Part shown: piece after piece, positions 52,385 through 61,311 of the stretch
How the letters are laid out: each line of letters starts with the position of its first letter
How positions within the stretch are numbered: the stretch's first letter is position 1
DNA from: Bacillus massiliigorillae
GTDB lineage: Bacteria > Bacillota > Bacilli > Bacillales > DSM-1321
DNA length: 64,000 nucleotides
Assembly (NCBI RefSeq): GCF_000380245.2
Contig: NZ_HG428745.1
Span: 187,015 to 251,014, forward strand
Direction of reading: 5' to 3'
The notes under the pieces: generated by a model
What the model saw: the letters and a program-made list of their open reading frames with translations, nothing else
What the model was told of the DNA's origin: nothing
The model's database searches: none
Translations under genes and position numbers: made by a program

Positions 52385-52418
52385 ACACCGCACGGGCGCC
52401 TTTCAGCGCATACGGCGT
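52385..52418 (-). ncRNA. Group II intron domain V (class IIC-like), orphan
   Basis: Minus strand: a 34-base hairpin with a 9-bp lower stem (ACGCCGUAU with GUGCGGUGU), a two-base CC bulge, a 5-bp upper stem GCGCU/GGCGC and a GAAA tetraloop. This is the exact size and layout of domain V, and positions 2-4 are CGC, the catalytic triad variant of class IIC introns. A short CCAG/CTGG hairpin follows, as expected for domain VI and the 3' end. No reverse transcriptase or upstream domains remain between it and xylB. Confidence 0.75.
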
Positions 52419-52557
52419 GCCATCAATCAAAGAAATCTTCTACTTCTTCTCCATCTCTACTATAATATGAATTTGTTATTCTAGTATAAAGTTATTATAT
52501 TTTTATTATTTAGAAATAACTAAATTCTTAATATAAAAGATACCGAAGATTTACCTA

Positions 52558-54057
52558 CTATGATTTAAAAACTTGTAGCGCCTCATTAAGCTCCTTCGTT
52601 TGTTTATAAACTCTTTGATAGATCGTAAATAATTGTTGATACTTCTCAACATTATGTTGTATTGGCGTATATTCCTCAGCAACATCTAAAAATGCCTTAC
52701 TGCATGCCTGCAGTGAATCAAACCAGCCACAGCCATAAGCAGCAAGCATCGCTGCTCCCATACCTGGTCCTTGCTCTGTTGAGAATTTCACTATTTTACT
52801 ATTAAATATATCTGCCTGCATTTGCAACCATTCTTCATTTTTGGCTCCGCCTCCAATTGAATAAATCGTATCAATTACTTTTCCGTTTTCTCTAAAAATA
52901 TGTATGCTTTCATTTAGCGAAAAAGTGATTCCTTCCATTACAGCTCGGGCAAAATGTTTACGTGTGTGCGATGCATCCATTCCGATAAAACTACCTCTAA
53001 TAATCGAATCAGCATGCGGTGTACGTTCGCCAACTAAATAAGGTGTAAATAATAAACCATTTGAACCAATCGGCACTTCAGCTACTCCCTGTAATAATGT
53101 TTCGAAATCTTCATTTGGTGCAAATGTATCCTTAAACCAACTTAAGCTATAACCAGCGGCTAAAGTTACGCCCATAGTATAAAAAGCATCTTCTTGGCCA
53201 TGATTGAAATAGTGAACCTCTCCTTGAAAATCTAAATCTCCACGATTTTCGTAAGAAAGAACAACACCAGAAGTTCCGATACTACACAATGTTTTTCCTT
53301 CTGATAAAATACCCGTTCCAATTGCACCGCATGCATTATCAGCACCACCAGCGAATACTTTAACAGTTGATGGCAATCCTGTTTTTTCACTTATAGCAGG
53401 AATGAGTGAACCTACATTCTCATGAGATTCTACAAGAGGTGGGCAAAGGCTCATTGGTATACCAAACGCCTCACACATTTCTGCGCTCCATTGCTTCTTG
53501 TTCACATCAAGCAATAACGTACCAGCTGCATCCGAATATTCACTATGTATTTTTCCCGTTAAACGATAACGTAAATAATCTTTAGGCAACAAACAAACAG
53601 CCGCTTTTTCAAAAAGCTCCAGTTCCTCTTCTTTCACCCAAAGAAGCTTAGGTAGCGTGAATCCTTCAAGTGCTGGGTTTTTCGTAATCTCTAGCAAACG
53701 CTCCTGGCCAATCATTTCATAAATCTCCTGGCACTGCTTAGTTGTTCTCGTATCATTCCAAAGAATTGCATTGCGCAATAACTTTTGATTATGGTCAAGT
53801 AAAACTAATCCGTGCATTTGTCCAGAAATGCTAATACCTTCTATATCATTCATATTTCCTTCAAATGAATGTACAAGTTCCGCTAATCCATTAATCGTTT
53901 TCTCTACCCACTCTTTTGGGTTTTGTTCACTATATCCTGATTTAGAATGAATAAGTGGATATGATTTCGTTACTGTATTACAAACTTCCCCAAGCTTATT
54001 CACTAAAAGAATCTTTACAGCACTTGTTCCAAGATCAATCCCGATTACGTATTTCAT
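52558..54057 (-). CDS. xylB: Xylulokinase
   Basis: A 499-residue FGGY-family kinase that phosphorylates D-xylulose. The N-terminal phosphate motif is IGIDLGTSAVKILLVN, with ISGQMHGLVLLD near residue 75 (substrate site), ILWNDTR, the FGGY-signature region GVTLAAGYSLSWFKD, and YSIGGGAKNEEWLQMQADIF with the adenosine-binding motif. The start at 54057 follows AAAGGACG; earlier codons are not conserved. A strong hairpin separates it from xylA, suggesting lower expression than xylA. Confidence 0.94.
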   Translation of the reverse strand: MKYVIGIDLGTSAVKILLVNKLGEVCNTVTKSYPLIHSKSGYSEQNPKEWVEKTINGLAELVHSFEGNMNDIEGISISGQMHGLVLLDHNQKLLRNAILWNDTRTTKQCQEIYEMIGQERLLEITKNPALEGFTLPKLLWVKEEELELFEKAAVCLLPKDYLRYRLTGKIHSEYSDAAGTLLLDVNKKQWSAEMCEAFGIPMSLCPPLVESHENVGSLIPAISEKTGLPSTVKVFAGGADNACGAIGTGILSEGKTLCSIGTSGVVLSYENRGDLDFQGEVHYFNHGQEDAFYTMGVTLAAGYSLSWFKDTFAPNEDFETLLQGVAEVPIGSNGLLFTPYLVGERTPHADSIIRGSFIGMDASHTRKHFARAVMEGITFSLNESIHIFRENGKVIDTIYSIGGGAKNEEWLQMQADIFNSKIVKFSTEQGPGMGAAMLAAYGCGWFDSLQACSKAFLDVAEEYTPIQHNVEKYQQLFTIYQRVYKQTKELNEALQVFKS

Positions 54058-54138
54058 GCTTTCAACGTCCTTTTCATTATATTTTGCAAGAATACAATTG
54101 CTTTCATTAAGACATTCAGAGCTGATGTCATTGCTTAC

Positions 54139-54180
54139 AAAAAATGTGTTGGATTTTATCATTGATCCAACACATTTTTT
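54139..54180 (-). terminator. Hairpin between xylA and xylB, possible attenuating terminator
   Basis: TGTGTTGGAT / ATCCAACACA stem with A and T runs on both sides. On the minus strand it follows the xylA stop and would terminate part of the transcripts before xylB. Confidence 0.7.
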
Positions 54181-54194
54181 CATACATCTTCTCT

Positions 54195-55529
54195 TTATAC
54201 AGTTGCTGGCTCAGTGATTACTTCCAATAAGTATTGATTCAATAAAGATTTTAATCTTTCTTCACGTCCAGATTGTAATTCTATTTCTCCTAATTGCAAT
54301 GCATGTGCTTCTAGCGTACGGAAATTGACATTACCGTTCACAATATCTAAGCCGATTCCTTTCGTAAAGCTTTCATATCTTTCATCTATAAAGCTTTCAA
54401 AAACACGCTCTTCTAATAATTTATTGGCTACTAATGCACCTATTGCAAAGCTATCCATACCAGCAATATGAGCGTGGAATAAATCTTCTGGATCAAATGA
54501 AGCTCTGCGTACTTTAGAATCGAAGTTCAATCCACCTCTTCCAAGTCCACCATTTTTCATAATTTCGTACATAGCTAAAGTTGTTGCATATAAATCTGTA
54601 GGGAATTCATCCGTATCCCAACCAATTAATTTATCACCTTGGTTTGCATCGACTGATCCTAACATTCCATTAATCCGTGCTACACATAATTCATGCTCAA
54701 ACGTATGACCTGCAAGTGTTGCATGATTTGCTTCAATATTGAATTTAAAGTAGTCACTTAAACCATACTTTTGTAAGAAAGCAAGACCCGTTGCTACATC
54801 GAAATCATATTGATGCTTTGTCGGCTCTTTAGGTTTTGGTTCAATTAAGAATTGTGCATCAAAACCAATTTCTTTTGCATAATCTACTGCCATATGAAAG
54901 AAACGAGCTAAGTTATCTTGTTCAAGTTTCATATTCGTATTCAGCAACGTATCATAGCCTTCACGGCCACCCCAGAAGACATAGTTTTCAGCACCTAATT
55001 CTTTACCCACTTCTAAACCTTTTTTTACTTTTGCTGCTGAATAAGCAAATACATCTGCATTACAAGATGTAGCTGCACCATGTACATAACGAGGGTTTGT
55101 AAATAGATTAGCCGTATTCCAAAGCAACTTTGTTTTGCTTGTTTTCATATAGTCTTTAATCATATTTACAATCACATCAGTATTATCAAATGATTCTTTC
55201 AACGTATTTCCTTCAGGCGCTATATCCACATCGTGAAAAGCAAAGAATGGAACATCCAGTTTTTCAAATAATTCGAATGCTGCTTCTACACGAGCCTTTG
55301 CTTGATCCATGCCTGATAAATGATTCCACGGACGACGCATCGTACCAGCTCCAAACGGATCTCCTCCATCAGCATTAAATGTATGCCAATAAGCAACAGA
55401 GAATCGCATTAATTCTTCCATTCTTTGCCCATTTATCATTCTTTCTGGGTTGTAATATTTAAACGCCAATGCATTTCTTGATTTAGGACCTTCATACATA
55501 ATTTTATTTACATTTTGAAAATAACTCAT
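54195..55529 (-). CDS. xylA: Xylose isomerase
   Basis: A 444-residue class II xylose isomerase converting D-xylose to D-xylulose. The catalytic histidine is in FFAFHDVDIAPEG near residue 98; metal ligands lie in FLIEPKPKEPTKHQYDFD, NIEANHATLAGHTFEHE and SVDANQGDKLIGWDTDEFP. Length and motifs are typical. It lies 30 bases after the alpha-xylosidase gene, so xylose released from oligosaccharides feeds directly into it. Confidence 0.97.
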   Translation of the reverse strand: MSYFQNVNKIMYEGPKSRNALAFKYYNPERMINGQRMEELMRFSVAYWHTFNADGGDPFGAGTMRRPWNHLSGMDQAKARVEAAFELFEKLDVPFFAFHDVDIAPEGNTLKESFDNTDVIVNMIKDYMKTSKTKLLWNTANLFTNPRYVHGAATSCNADVFAYSAAKVKKGLEVGKELGAENYVFWGGREGYDTLLNTNMKLEQDNLARFFHMAVDYAKEIGFDAQFLIEPKPKEPTKHQYDFDVATGLAFLQKYGLSDYFKFNIEANHATLAGHTFEHELCVARINGMLGSVDANQGDKLIGWDTDEFPTDLYATTLAMYEIMKNGGLGRGGLNFDSKVRRASFDPEDLFHAHIAGMDSFAIGALVANKLLEERVFESFIDERYESFTKGIGLDIVNGNVNFRTLEAHALQLGEIELQSGREERLKSLLNQYLLEVITEPATV

Positions 55530-55558
55530 GTTCTCTACTCCTCACCTATGCGCCTGGA

Positions 55559-57868
55559 TTATAGCGTTATTTTGAATTCTTGAACACCTTGCTCTGGTTT
55601 TACAACAACACCGACAGCCGATGTTTCAACTTCGCCACTAGTTGTTGCTGTAACTGATTGACGACCGCTAACACAAATCGAATATTGTTCTACATCTGTT
55701 TGAATTACTAATGTATCTCCATTACGAGTCACAGCGATGGTACCTGCCAACTCACCTTTCGTATTACGAATAGTTGTTGATATTGTTTGTTCGTCTGCAA
55801 TTTCATACAGATGGAAACATATATCTTTCGCATATTCATACTCTGTTTCATGCTCATTGAAGCCAATAGGTAAAATTGTATTTTCTTTCACAAACAGTGG
55901 AAGGTTCATATAATCGTATGTTTCCGTTCTCCAAGAGCCACCTTTTACAACCTCACCAGTGAATAAATGCGTCCACTTACCTTCAGGTAAATAATATGTA
56001 ACTTCGCCCGTTTCACTAAATATTGGTGCCACAAGTAACGAATCACCTAACATATATTGACGATCTAACATACTACATGTTAGGTCCTGCGGGAAATCAA
56101 ATAACATGGCACGCATCATCGGAATACCTGTTACATGATTTTTATACGCTGAATCATATAGATAAGGCATTAAACGATTTTTTAATCGAGTAAAGTGGCT
56201 TGCCACATCAACCGCTTCTTCATCATATGCCCAAGGCACACGATAAGAAATACTTCCATGCAGGCGACTATGAGTTGACAATAAACCGAATGCTAACCAA
56301 CGTTTAAATAAATCTGGTGTTGCGATGTTTTCAAAACCTCCGATATCATGACTCCAATAGCCAAATCCGGATGCTGTTAACGATAATCCACCACGTAAGC
56401 TTTCCGCCATAGATTCATATGTTGAATCGCAATCGCCACCCCAATGTACAGGGAATTTTTGTCCACCTGTTGTCGCAGAACGAGCAAATACAGCAGCTTC
56501 ATGCTCACCCAGTTTTTCTTTTAAAACATTGAAAACAATTTCATTATATTTATAAGAATAATAATTGTGCATTCGATAAGGATCGGAACCATCTGCATAA
56601 ACTACATCCGTTGGAATTCTTTCACCAAAATCCGTTTTAAACGAGTCAACACCCATGTCCACTAAATCGCGTAACAAGTTCGCATACCATTCACATGCAT
56701 CTTCATTCGTGAAATCAACAATACCCATTCCAGATTGCCACAGATCCCACTGCCACACATCACCGTTTGCTTTCTTAATAAGATAGCCTTTTTCAACTGC
56801 TTCATCGAACAGTTTAGACTTTTGTGCGATATACGGATTTATCCACACGCATATTTTTAACCCTTTTGCTTTTAAACGTTGAATCATACCTTCTGGATCA
56901 GGGAAATTGTTGCGGTCCCATTCAAAATTACACCATTCAAACCCTTTCATCCAGAAGCAATCAAAATGAAATACTTTCAATGGGATATTTCGCTCGAACA
57001 TTCCATCAACAAAATGATTTACTGTCTCCTCGTTATATTCTGTAGAAAACGAAGTCGTTAACCATAAACCGAATGACCAAGCTGGCGGTAAAGCAGGCTT
57101 TCCTGTCAGATTTGTATAACGAGTGATGACTTCTTTCGGCGTTTCACCGCTCATAATATAGTAATCAATCATTTCACCAGGAACGCTGAACTGAGATTTG
57201 GCTACTGTCTCTGAACCTAATTCAAATTCTACATTCTCTGGATGATTGACAAATACGCCATAACCTTTGTTGCTTAAAAAGAAAGGAACATTTTTATACG
57301 CTTGCTCAGAGCTTGTTCCTCCGTCACGGTTCCACATTTCGACTGATTGCCCGTTTTTCACAAATGGTGTAAAACGTTCACCAAGACCATATAATTGCTC
57401 ACCAACACCTAAATTTAGCTGTGCACGCATATATGCATCTTTATTTGGCCCCTCAATCCAAGCAAGACCTTTTGTATCGCAATGTGTTAATTTGTGCTCC
57501 CCATCGTAAAAGTCCATTTTAAATATTTCTTTCGAGATGACAACACGCATGGAACCACTTTGAATAGTCACTTGCTCATCTGTTTGTGTTACCTGTAAAT
57601 GCGGTGAAGTTTCATTGACTGCAAAGTTCGGATATTTTGGTTTACCACCTTTATGATGCCATGTTTGGACACGAATTATATTTTCTGCAGGAGATGAAAT
57701 TTCAATTGTTAATTGTGCGATATTTAATGTATCCCCACGATCATTAATATATTGACAAGGTGCAAAAATTGTCACACCGTTAGTTTTTTCATGCACATCG
57801 TATACCGTTTTCGGACTATGTATGTTAAATCCTTCACGCACTAACCAATAACCATCTGTAAATTTCAT
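55559..57868 (-). CDS. GH31 alpha-xylosidase (YicI-like)
   Basis: A 769-residue glycoside hydrolase family 31 enzyme. The nucleophile is the Asp in VDSFKTDFGERIPTD, the acid/base region is WGGDCDSTYESMAESLRGGL, and LKVFHFDCFWMKGFEWCNFEWD is typical of the YicI branch, which removes alpha-linked xylose from isoprimeverose and xyloglucan oligosaccharides. No signal peptide, so it works on imported sugars. ATG 57868 is chosen over 57880 on ribosome-site spacing. It lies between the transporter and xylA. Confidence 0.92.
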   Translation of the reverse strand: MKFTDGYWLVREGFNIHSPKTVYDVHEKTNGVTIFAPCQYINDRGDTLNIAQLTIEISSPAENIIRVQTWHHKGGKPKYPNFAVNETSPHLQVTQTDEQVTIQSGSMRVVISKEIFKMDFYDGEHKLTHCDTKGLAWIEGPNKDAYMRAQLNLGVGEQLYGLGERFTPFVKNGQSVEMWNRDGGTSSEQAYKNVPFFLSNKGYGVFVNHPENVEFELGSETVAKSQFSVPGEMIDYYIMSGETPKEVITRYTNLTGKPALPPAWSFGLWLTTSFSTEYNEETVNHFVDGMFERNIPLKVFHFDCFWMKGFEWCNFEWDRNNFPDPEGMIQRLKAKGLKICVWINPYIAQKSKLFDEAVEKGYLIKKANGDVWQWDLWQSGMGIVDFTNEDACEWYANLLRDLVDMGVDSFKTDFGERIPTDVVYADGSDPYRMHNYYSYKYNEIVFNVLKEKLGEHEAAVFARSATTGGQKFPVHWGGDCDSTYESMAESLRGGLSLTASGFGYWSHDIGGFENIATPDLFKRWLAFGLLSTHSRLHGSISYRVPWAYDEEAVDVASHFTRLKNRLMPYLYDSAYKNHVTGIPMMRAMLFDFPQDLTCSMLDRQYMLGDSLLVAPIFSETGEVTYYLPEGKWTHLFTGEVVKGGSWRTETYDYMNLPLFVKENTILPIGFNEHETEYEYAKDICFHLYEIADEQTISTTIRNTKGELAGTIAVTRNGDTLVIQTDVEQYSICVSGRQSVTATTSGEVETSAVGVVVKPEQGVQEFKITL

Positions 57869-57925
57869 TTCAGCATACACTTCCTTCTTCTAATGGATTG
57901 AATATCTTTTAAATCTAGAAAACAA

Positions 57926-58744
57926 TTATTTAATCGAGCCACTTACTAAGCCCTTAATTAAATGTTTTTGAAGTAAAATAAATATGATAATAACCGGTAA
58001 TACTGAAATAGTCGCGAATGCCATCAAGTCATTCCACTCAATTCCATATCTACCAATCGCATTGTTAATACCTGCCGTTAATGGCCAAAGCTCTTGATTT
58101 CGGTTAAAGGTAATACTGTAAATCAAATCACCCCAAGCAAAGAAGAACGAAACCGCTCCACATACAACGATGCTCGGCATAGAAATTGGGATAATTACTC
58201 GAATAAACGCTTTTACACGACCACAGCCATCAATAATCGCTGCTTCTTCAATTTCTTTTGGTATGCCAATGAAGAATGTTCGTAAAATCAACACTGAAAA
58301 AGGTATTCCAAGTGTGGCTGTTGAAAGAATCGGTCCCCAAAATGTATTCAACATCGAAAATTTATTAAACAATAAGAATAAGGGAGTTAATACAACCGTT
58401 GCTGGTAACATTTGCGTAACGAGGAACAAGAGAATCATAGACTTCTTGCCCTTCATATTAAATCTTGCTAAACCATAGGCAGATGGAACAGCTAACAGTA
58501 AAACAATAATTGTCGATACTCCCGCGATAATCAAACTGTTTAGAAAGTACTGACCAACGTTATCTTGGAAAATAGAGATGAAACTATCAATTTGAAAATC
58601 CTTCGGCCAAAAAGTAGGTGGTGTTTGGAATATTTCAGATTGGCTTTTAAACGCTGTTATGATCATCCAATACACCGGAAACAAGAAAGCACATACAATC
58701 AAAATACCCAGAATATTCAAAATCCATTCTTTACGTTTGCCCAC
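57926..58744 (-). CDS. Carbohydrate ABC transporter permease (MalG type)
   Basis: A 272-residue permease with six helices and the EAA coupling loop EEAAIIDGCGRVKAFIRVIIP. It pairs with the preceding MalF-type permease, three bases away. No ATPase gene is in the cluster, so a shared MsmX-type ATPase encoded elsewhere is expected, as in many Bacillus oligosaccharide importers. Confidence 0.93.
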   Translation of the reverse strand: MGKRKEWILNILGILIVCAFLFPVYWMIITAFKSQSEIFQTPPTFWPKDFQIDSFISIFQDNVGQYFLNSLIIAGVSTIIVLLLAVPSAYGLARFNMKGKKSMILLFLVTQMLPATVVLTPLFLLFNKFSMLNTFWGPILSTATLGIPFSVLILRTFFIGIPKEIEEAAIIDGCGRVKAFIRVIIPISMPSIVVCGAVSFFFAWGDLIYSITFNRNQELWPLTAGINNAIGRYGIEWNDLMAFATISVLPVIIIFILLQKHLIKGLVSGSIK

Positions 58745-58746
58745 AA

Positions 58747-59634
58747 TTACATCACCTCATCATTCTTAATCATTTTCAGGTACACAAGACTTACAACAAA
58801 TAAGATGACGAACAAGACATTTGCTGCTGCCGCACCTAGACTAAATTGGAATTCATTGAAAGAGAAACGATAAGCAAGAGTTGATAAAACCTCTGTTGAA
58901 TTGATTGGTCCTCCGCCAGTCATAACAAACACGATATCAAACACTTTAAACGTGTAGATAAAGCCTAACATTAACACGACCAATATGACTGGTTTTAATA
59001 ACGGTAATGTAATATGAACTAACTTATGATACCAGCTAGCTCCATCAAGGCTCGCGCTTTCATAAACATCCTCTGGAAGTGAGCTTATACCAGTTGATAA
59101 TAAAAGCATATTGAACGGGATACCAATCCAAATATTCGTAATGATAACACTCCATAATGCAACATTCGGATCTGACAACCAAGCAATTGGACTATCTATG
59201 ATGCCACTATTTATAAGCATTTGGTTGATAACACCATCACCGCTCATCATAAACTTGAATAGAAGTGCTGTAATCGTCATCGGAATCAACCATGCAATCA
59301 TCATGAAACCTCTTAAGAATGATGCCAATTTAAATTTCATACTAAAAAATAAAGCTAAAGCAAAACCGATAATTACTTGGAAAAACACGCTTCCGATTGT
59401 ATAAATAAACGTGTTGACCACAGAGATACTAAATCCTTCTGTTTCAGCTAATGTCTTATAGTTGTCGATTCCTATAAAACTCTTTTCTCCTGAAGCAAGA
59501 TTACTAATATCTACATCTAAAAAACTGAGGAAAATATTATAGATTAAGGGGTATCCTACTAACAGCAACATAAATAAAACAGCGGGAAGAACGAAGCCAT
59601 AACCTTCAAACTTTCCAAATCTTTTTTTGTTCAT
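58747..59634 (-). CDS. Carbohydrate ABC transporter permease (MalF type)
   Basis: A 295-residue permease with six helices and the coupling loop VYESASLDGASWYHKLVHITLP. It forms the import channel with the downstream MalG-type subunit. It is 214 bases downstream of the binding-protein gene, with two hairpins in the gap. Confidence 0.93.
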   Translation of the reverse strand: MNKKRFGKFEGYGFVLPAVLFMLLLVGYPLIYNIFLSFLDVDISNLASGEKSFIGIDNYKTLAETEGFSISVVNTFIYTIGSVFFQVIIGFALALFFSMKFKLASFLRGFMMIAWLIPMTITALLFKFMMSGDGVINQMLINSGIIDSPIAWLSDPNVALWSVIITNIWIGIPFNMLLLSTGISSLPEDVYESASLDGASWYHKLVHITLPLLKPVILVVLMLGFIYTFKVFDIVFVMTGGGPINSTEVLSTLAYRFSFNEFQFSLGAAAANVLFVILFVVSLVYLKMIKNDEVM

Positions 59635-59753
59635 TTCAATTTCTCCTTATCTTCAAATCAATAGTGAACATCGTATTCAATAGATTTCATGGAGATAAAA
59701 GCCTTATTTCTGACTTATGTACTCTTTTAAAGTATTTCACTTTCCTTACATAC

Positions 59754-59829
59754 ACAAAGGGAACGAGTAACCAATTCCCTTTGTATATGTAAGAACCAAT
59801 TACAGAACAATGCTCTGTAATCGGCTCTT
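59754..59829 (-). other. Two tandem hairpins between binding-protein and permease genes
   Basis: ACAAAGGGAA/TTCCCTTTGT (59754-59784) and AAGAACCAATTACAGA with TCTGTAATCGGCTCTT (59791-59829). Neither carries a U-tract, so they probably protect the upstream mRNA from 3' decay and raise binding-protein levels over permeases, a common feature of sugar ABC operons. Confidence 0.65.
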
Positions 59830-59848
59830 GCATGATATGGTTACTACA

Positions 59849-61099
59849 TTATTTATTCATGAGAGACTCAACTTTTTTAGCCGCACCTTTCATAGCCTCT
59901 TCAGGTGATTTTGTTTCTGTCAAAGCTTCTTGGATAGCAATTTGAATTGCCTCAGAAACTTTTGGCCAATCTGGTGATGGACCACGAGGATCTGCTACAT
60001 CCATAATTGGTACGAAACCTTTTAAGTATTTATCATTTTTCCAGAAATCAGATCCTTCAAGAACATCTTTTCTTGCTGGGAATACGCCTGTATCAGCTGT
60101 GAATTCTTCATAACGTTCTGGTTCAAATAACCATTTTACGAAATCCCAAGCTGGATCAACATTTCCACCTTTGATTAAAGCAATATTTTCCCCACCTAGA
60201 ACAGATGCGAATTCTTTATCTTTTGGAATTTGTGTAATAGCAAATTTCAAATTTGGATTTTCTTTTTCAATACGAGAAATGTTCCAAGGTCCATTTACCA
60301 TCATCGCAATTTTTCCTTGAGCAAACTGACGAGCAAGATCATCTTGCGTATTATTTAAAATATCTTTATTCATTGAACCATCATCATAGATATCTTTTAA
60401 TAAACTTAAAGCATTAATTGGACCTTCAGCAGCAAGGTCTGTATAATCCCCACCACTTGATTTTAAGTATGGATAGAATTGGAATGTACCTTCTTCTGAT
60501 TTATTAGCAGCGATACCAAGACCTTTAACATCACCTTTTGTCAGCTTTTTCGCTGCTTCTCTGAACTCAGCCCACGTTGTTGGCGGTTCAGTAATGCCTG
60601 CTTGTGCAAATAATTCTTCATTATAGAATAAGCCTAGACAGTTACTTGCATATGGTAAGCCATAATATTTGTCTTCATATTTTGCAGAGTTTAAAGGACC
60701 TTCAATAAATGTTTCAGTAGCTTCCCATTTTTCTAATTTAGTAGTAAGGTCTTCTAAAACGCCCATTGCCGCAAAAGAAGCATTATCAACATTGTCTAGC
60801 AAGATTGCATCAGGTAGAGTTCCACCGGCAATACCGACAGATAGCTGTTTCTTTGTATCCGGAAATGGAACATATTCAGCCTCAACCTTCACTTTATCTT
60901 GAGATTTATTATATTCCTTTACTAGATCTTTAAATAAATCTTCTTGTTTACCAGAGAAATAGTACCAAAACTTAACTATTTCAGTGCCATCACTATTAGT
61001 GGTTTTCTTCTTATCTGAATCACCAACTGATTCGCCACCACCACAAGCAGTTAACACTAAAACAAATAAAACCATCAGAATGCTGACTAACTTCTTCAA
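59849..61099 (-). CDS. Sugar-binding lipoprotein of the xyloside ABC importer
   Basis: About 416 residues. It starts at a TTG six bases after AAGGAGGA. A lipoprotein signal follows, with lipobox LTAC (LVSILMVLFVLVLTACGGG), so Cys is lipidated and anchors the protein outside the membrane. The rest is a two-lobed class B solute-binding fold with DAILLDNVDNASFAAMGVLE and GKIAMMVNGPWNISRI. It is first in the operon and most likely binds xylosides or xyloglucan oligosaccharides, judged from the downstream alpha-xylosidase. Confidence 0.92.
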   Translation of the reverse strand: MKKLVSILMVLFVLVLTACGGGESVGDSDKKKTTNSDGTEIVKFWYYFSGKQEDLFKDLVKEYNKSQDKVKVEAEYVPFPDTKKQLSVGIAGGTLPDAILLDNVDNASFAAMGVLEDLTTKLEKWEATETFIEGPLNSAKYEDKYYGLPYASNCLGLFYNEELFAQAGITEPPTTWAEFREAAKKLTKGDVKGLGIAANKSEEGTFQFYPYLKSSGGDYTDLAAEGPINALSLLKDIYDDGSMNKDILNNTQDDLARQFAQGKIAMMVNGPWNISRIEKENPNLKFAITQIPKDKEFASVLGGENIALIKGGNVDPAWDFVKWLFEPERYEEFTADTGVFPARKDVLEGSDFWKNDKYLKGFVPIMDVADPRGPSPDWPKVSEAIQIAIQEALTETKSPEEAMKGAAKKVESLMNK

Positions 61100-61126
61100 A
61101 AGATCTCCTCCTTGATGCATGATAGA

Positions 61127-61145
61127 TAGTTTAATAGTTAAACTA
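61127..61145. promoter_or_regulatory. XylR operator candidate 1
   Basis: TAGTTTAATAGTTAAACTA: perfect 8-base arms around TAG, close to the TTAGTTT half-site of Bacillus XylR operators. A related TTGTTT..AAACTAA pair at 61155-61174 lies next to it. Confidence 0.65.
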
Positions 61146-61187
61146 ATCAAAAGATTGTTTAATTGACAAACTAAGTATATTGGAGAA

Positions 61188-61202
61188 ATGTAAACGCTGT
61201 CA
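61188..61202. promoter_or_regulatory. Catabolite-responsive element (cre)
   Basis: ATGTAAACGCTGTCA matches the CcpA consensus WTGNAANCGNWNNCW at every position. It lies about 90 bases before the binding-protein gene, so glucose should repress the xyloside operon. Confidence 0.75.
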
Positions 61203-61280
61203 ATATTAAAAAATATATTAAAATAGAAATTTTTCCGACTTTATTTGATTGTACATCTTTCACATAATCGTTTATACTAA

Positions 61281-61295
61281 GTTTATCCAATAAAC
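61281..61295. promoter_or_regulatory. XylR operator candidate 2, before xylR
   Basis: GTTTAT-CCA-ATAAAC perfect palindrome, flanked by CTAA and GTTAG, just before xylR. It suggests autoregulation. Confidence 0.55.
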
Positions 61296-61311
61296 AAAGT
61301 TAGGTGAAAGT

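Noticed and set aside
53995..54183. Extra 42 N-terminal codons of xylulokinase
   Set aside because: They run through the xylA-xylB terminator hairpin and are not part of the FGGY kinase fold, which begins at MKYVIGIDLG.
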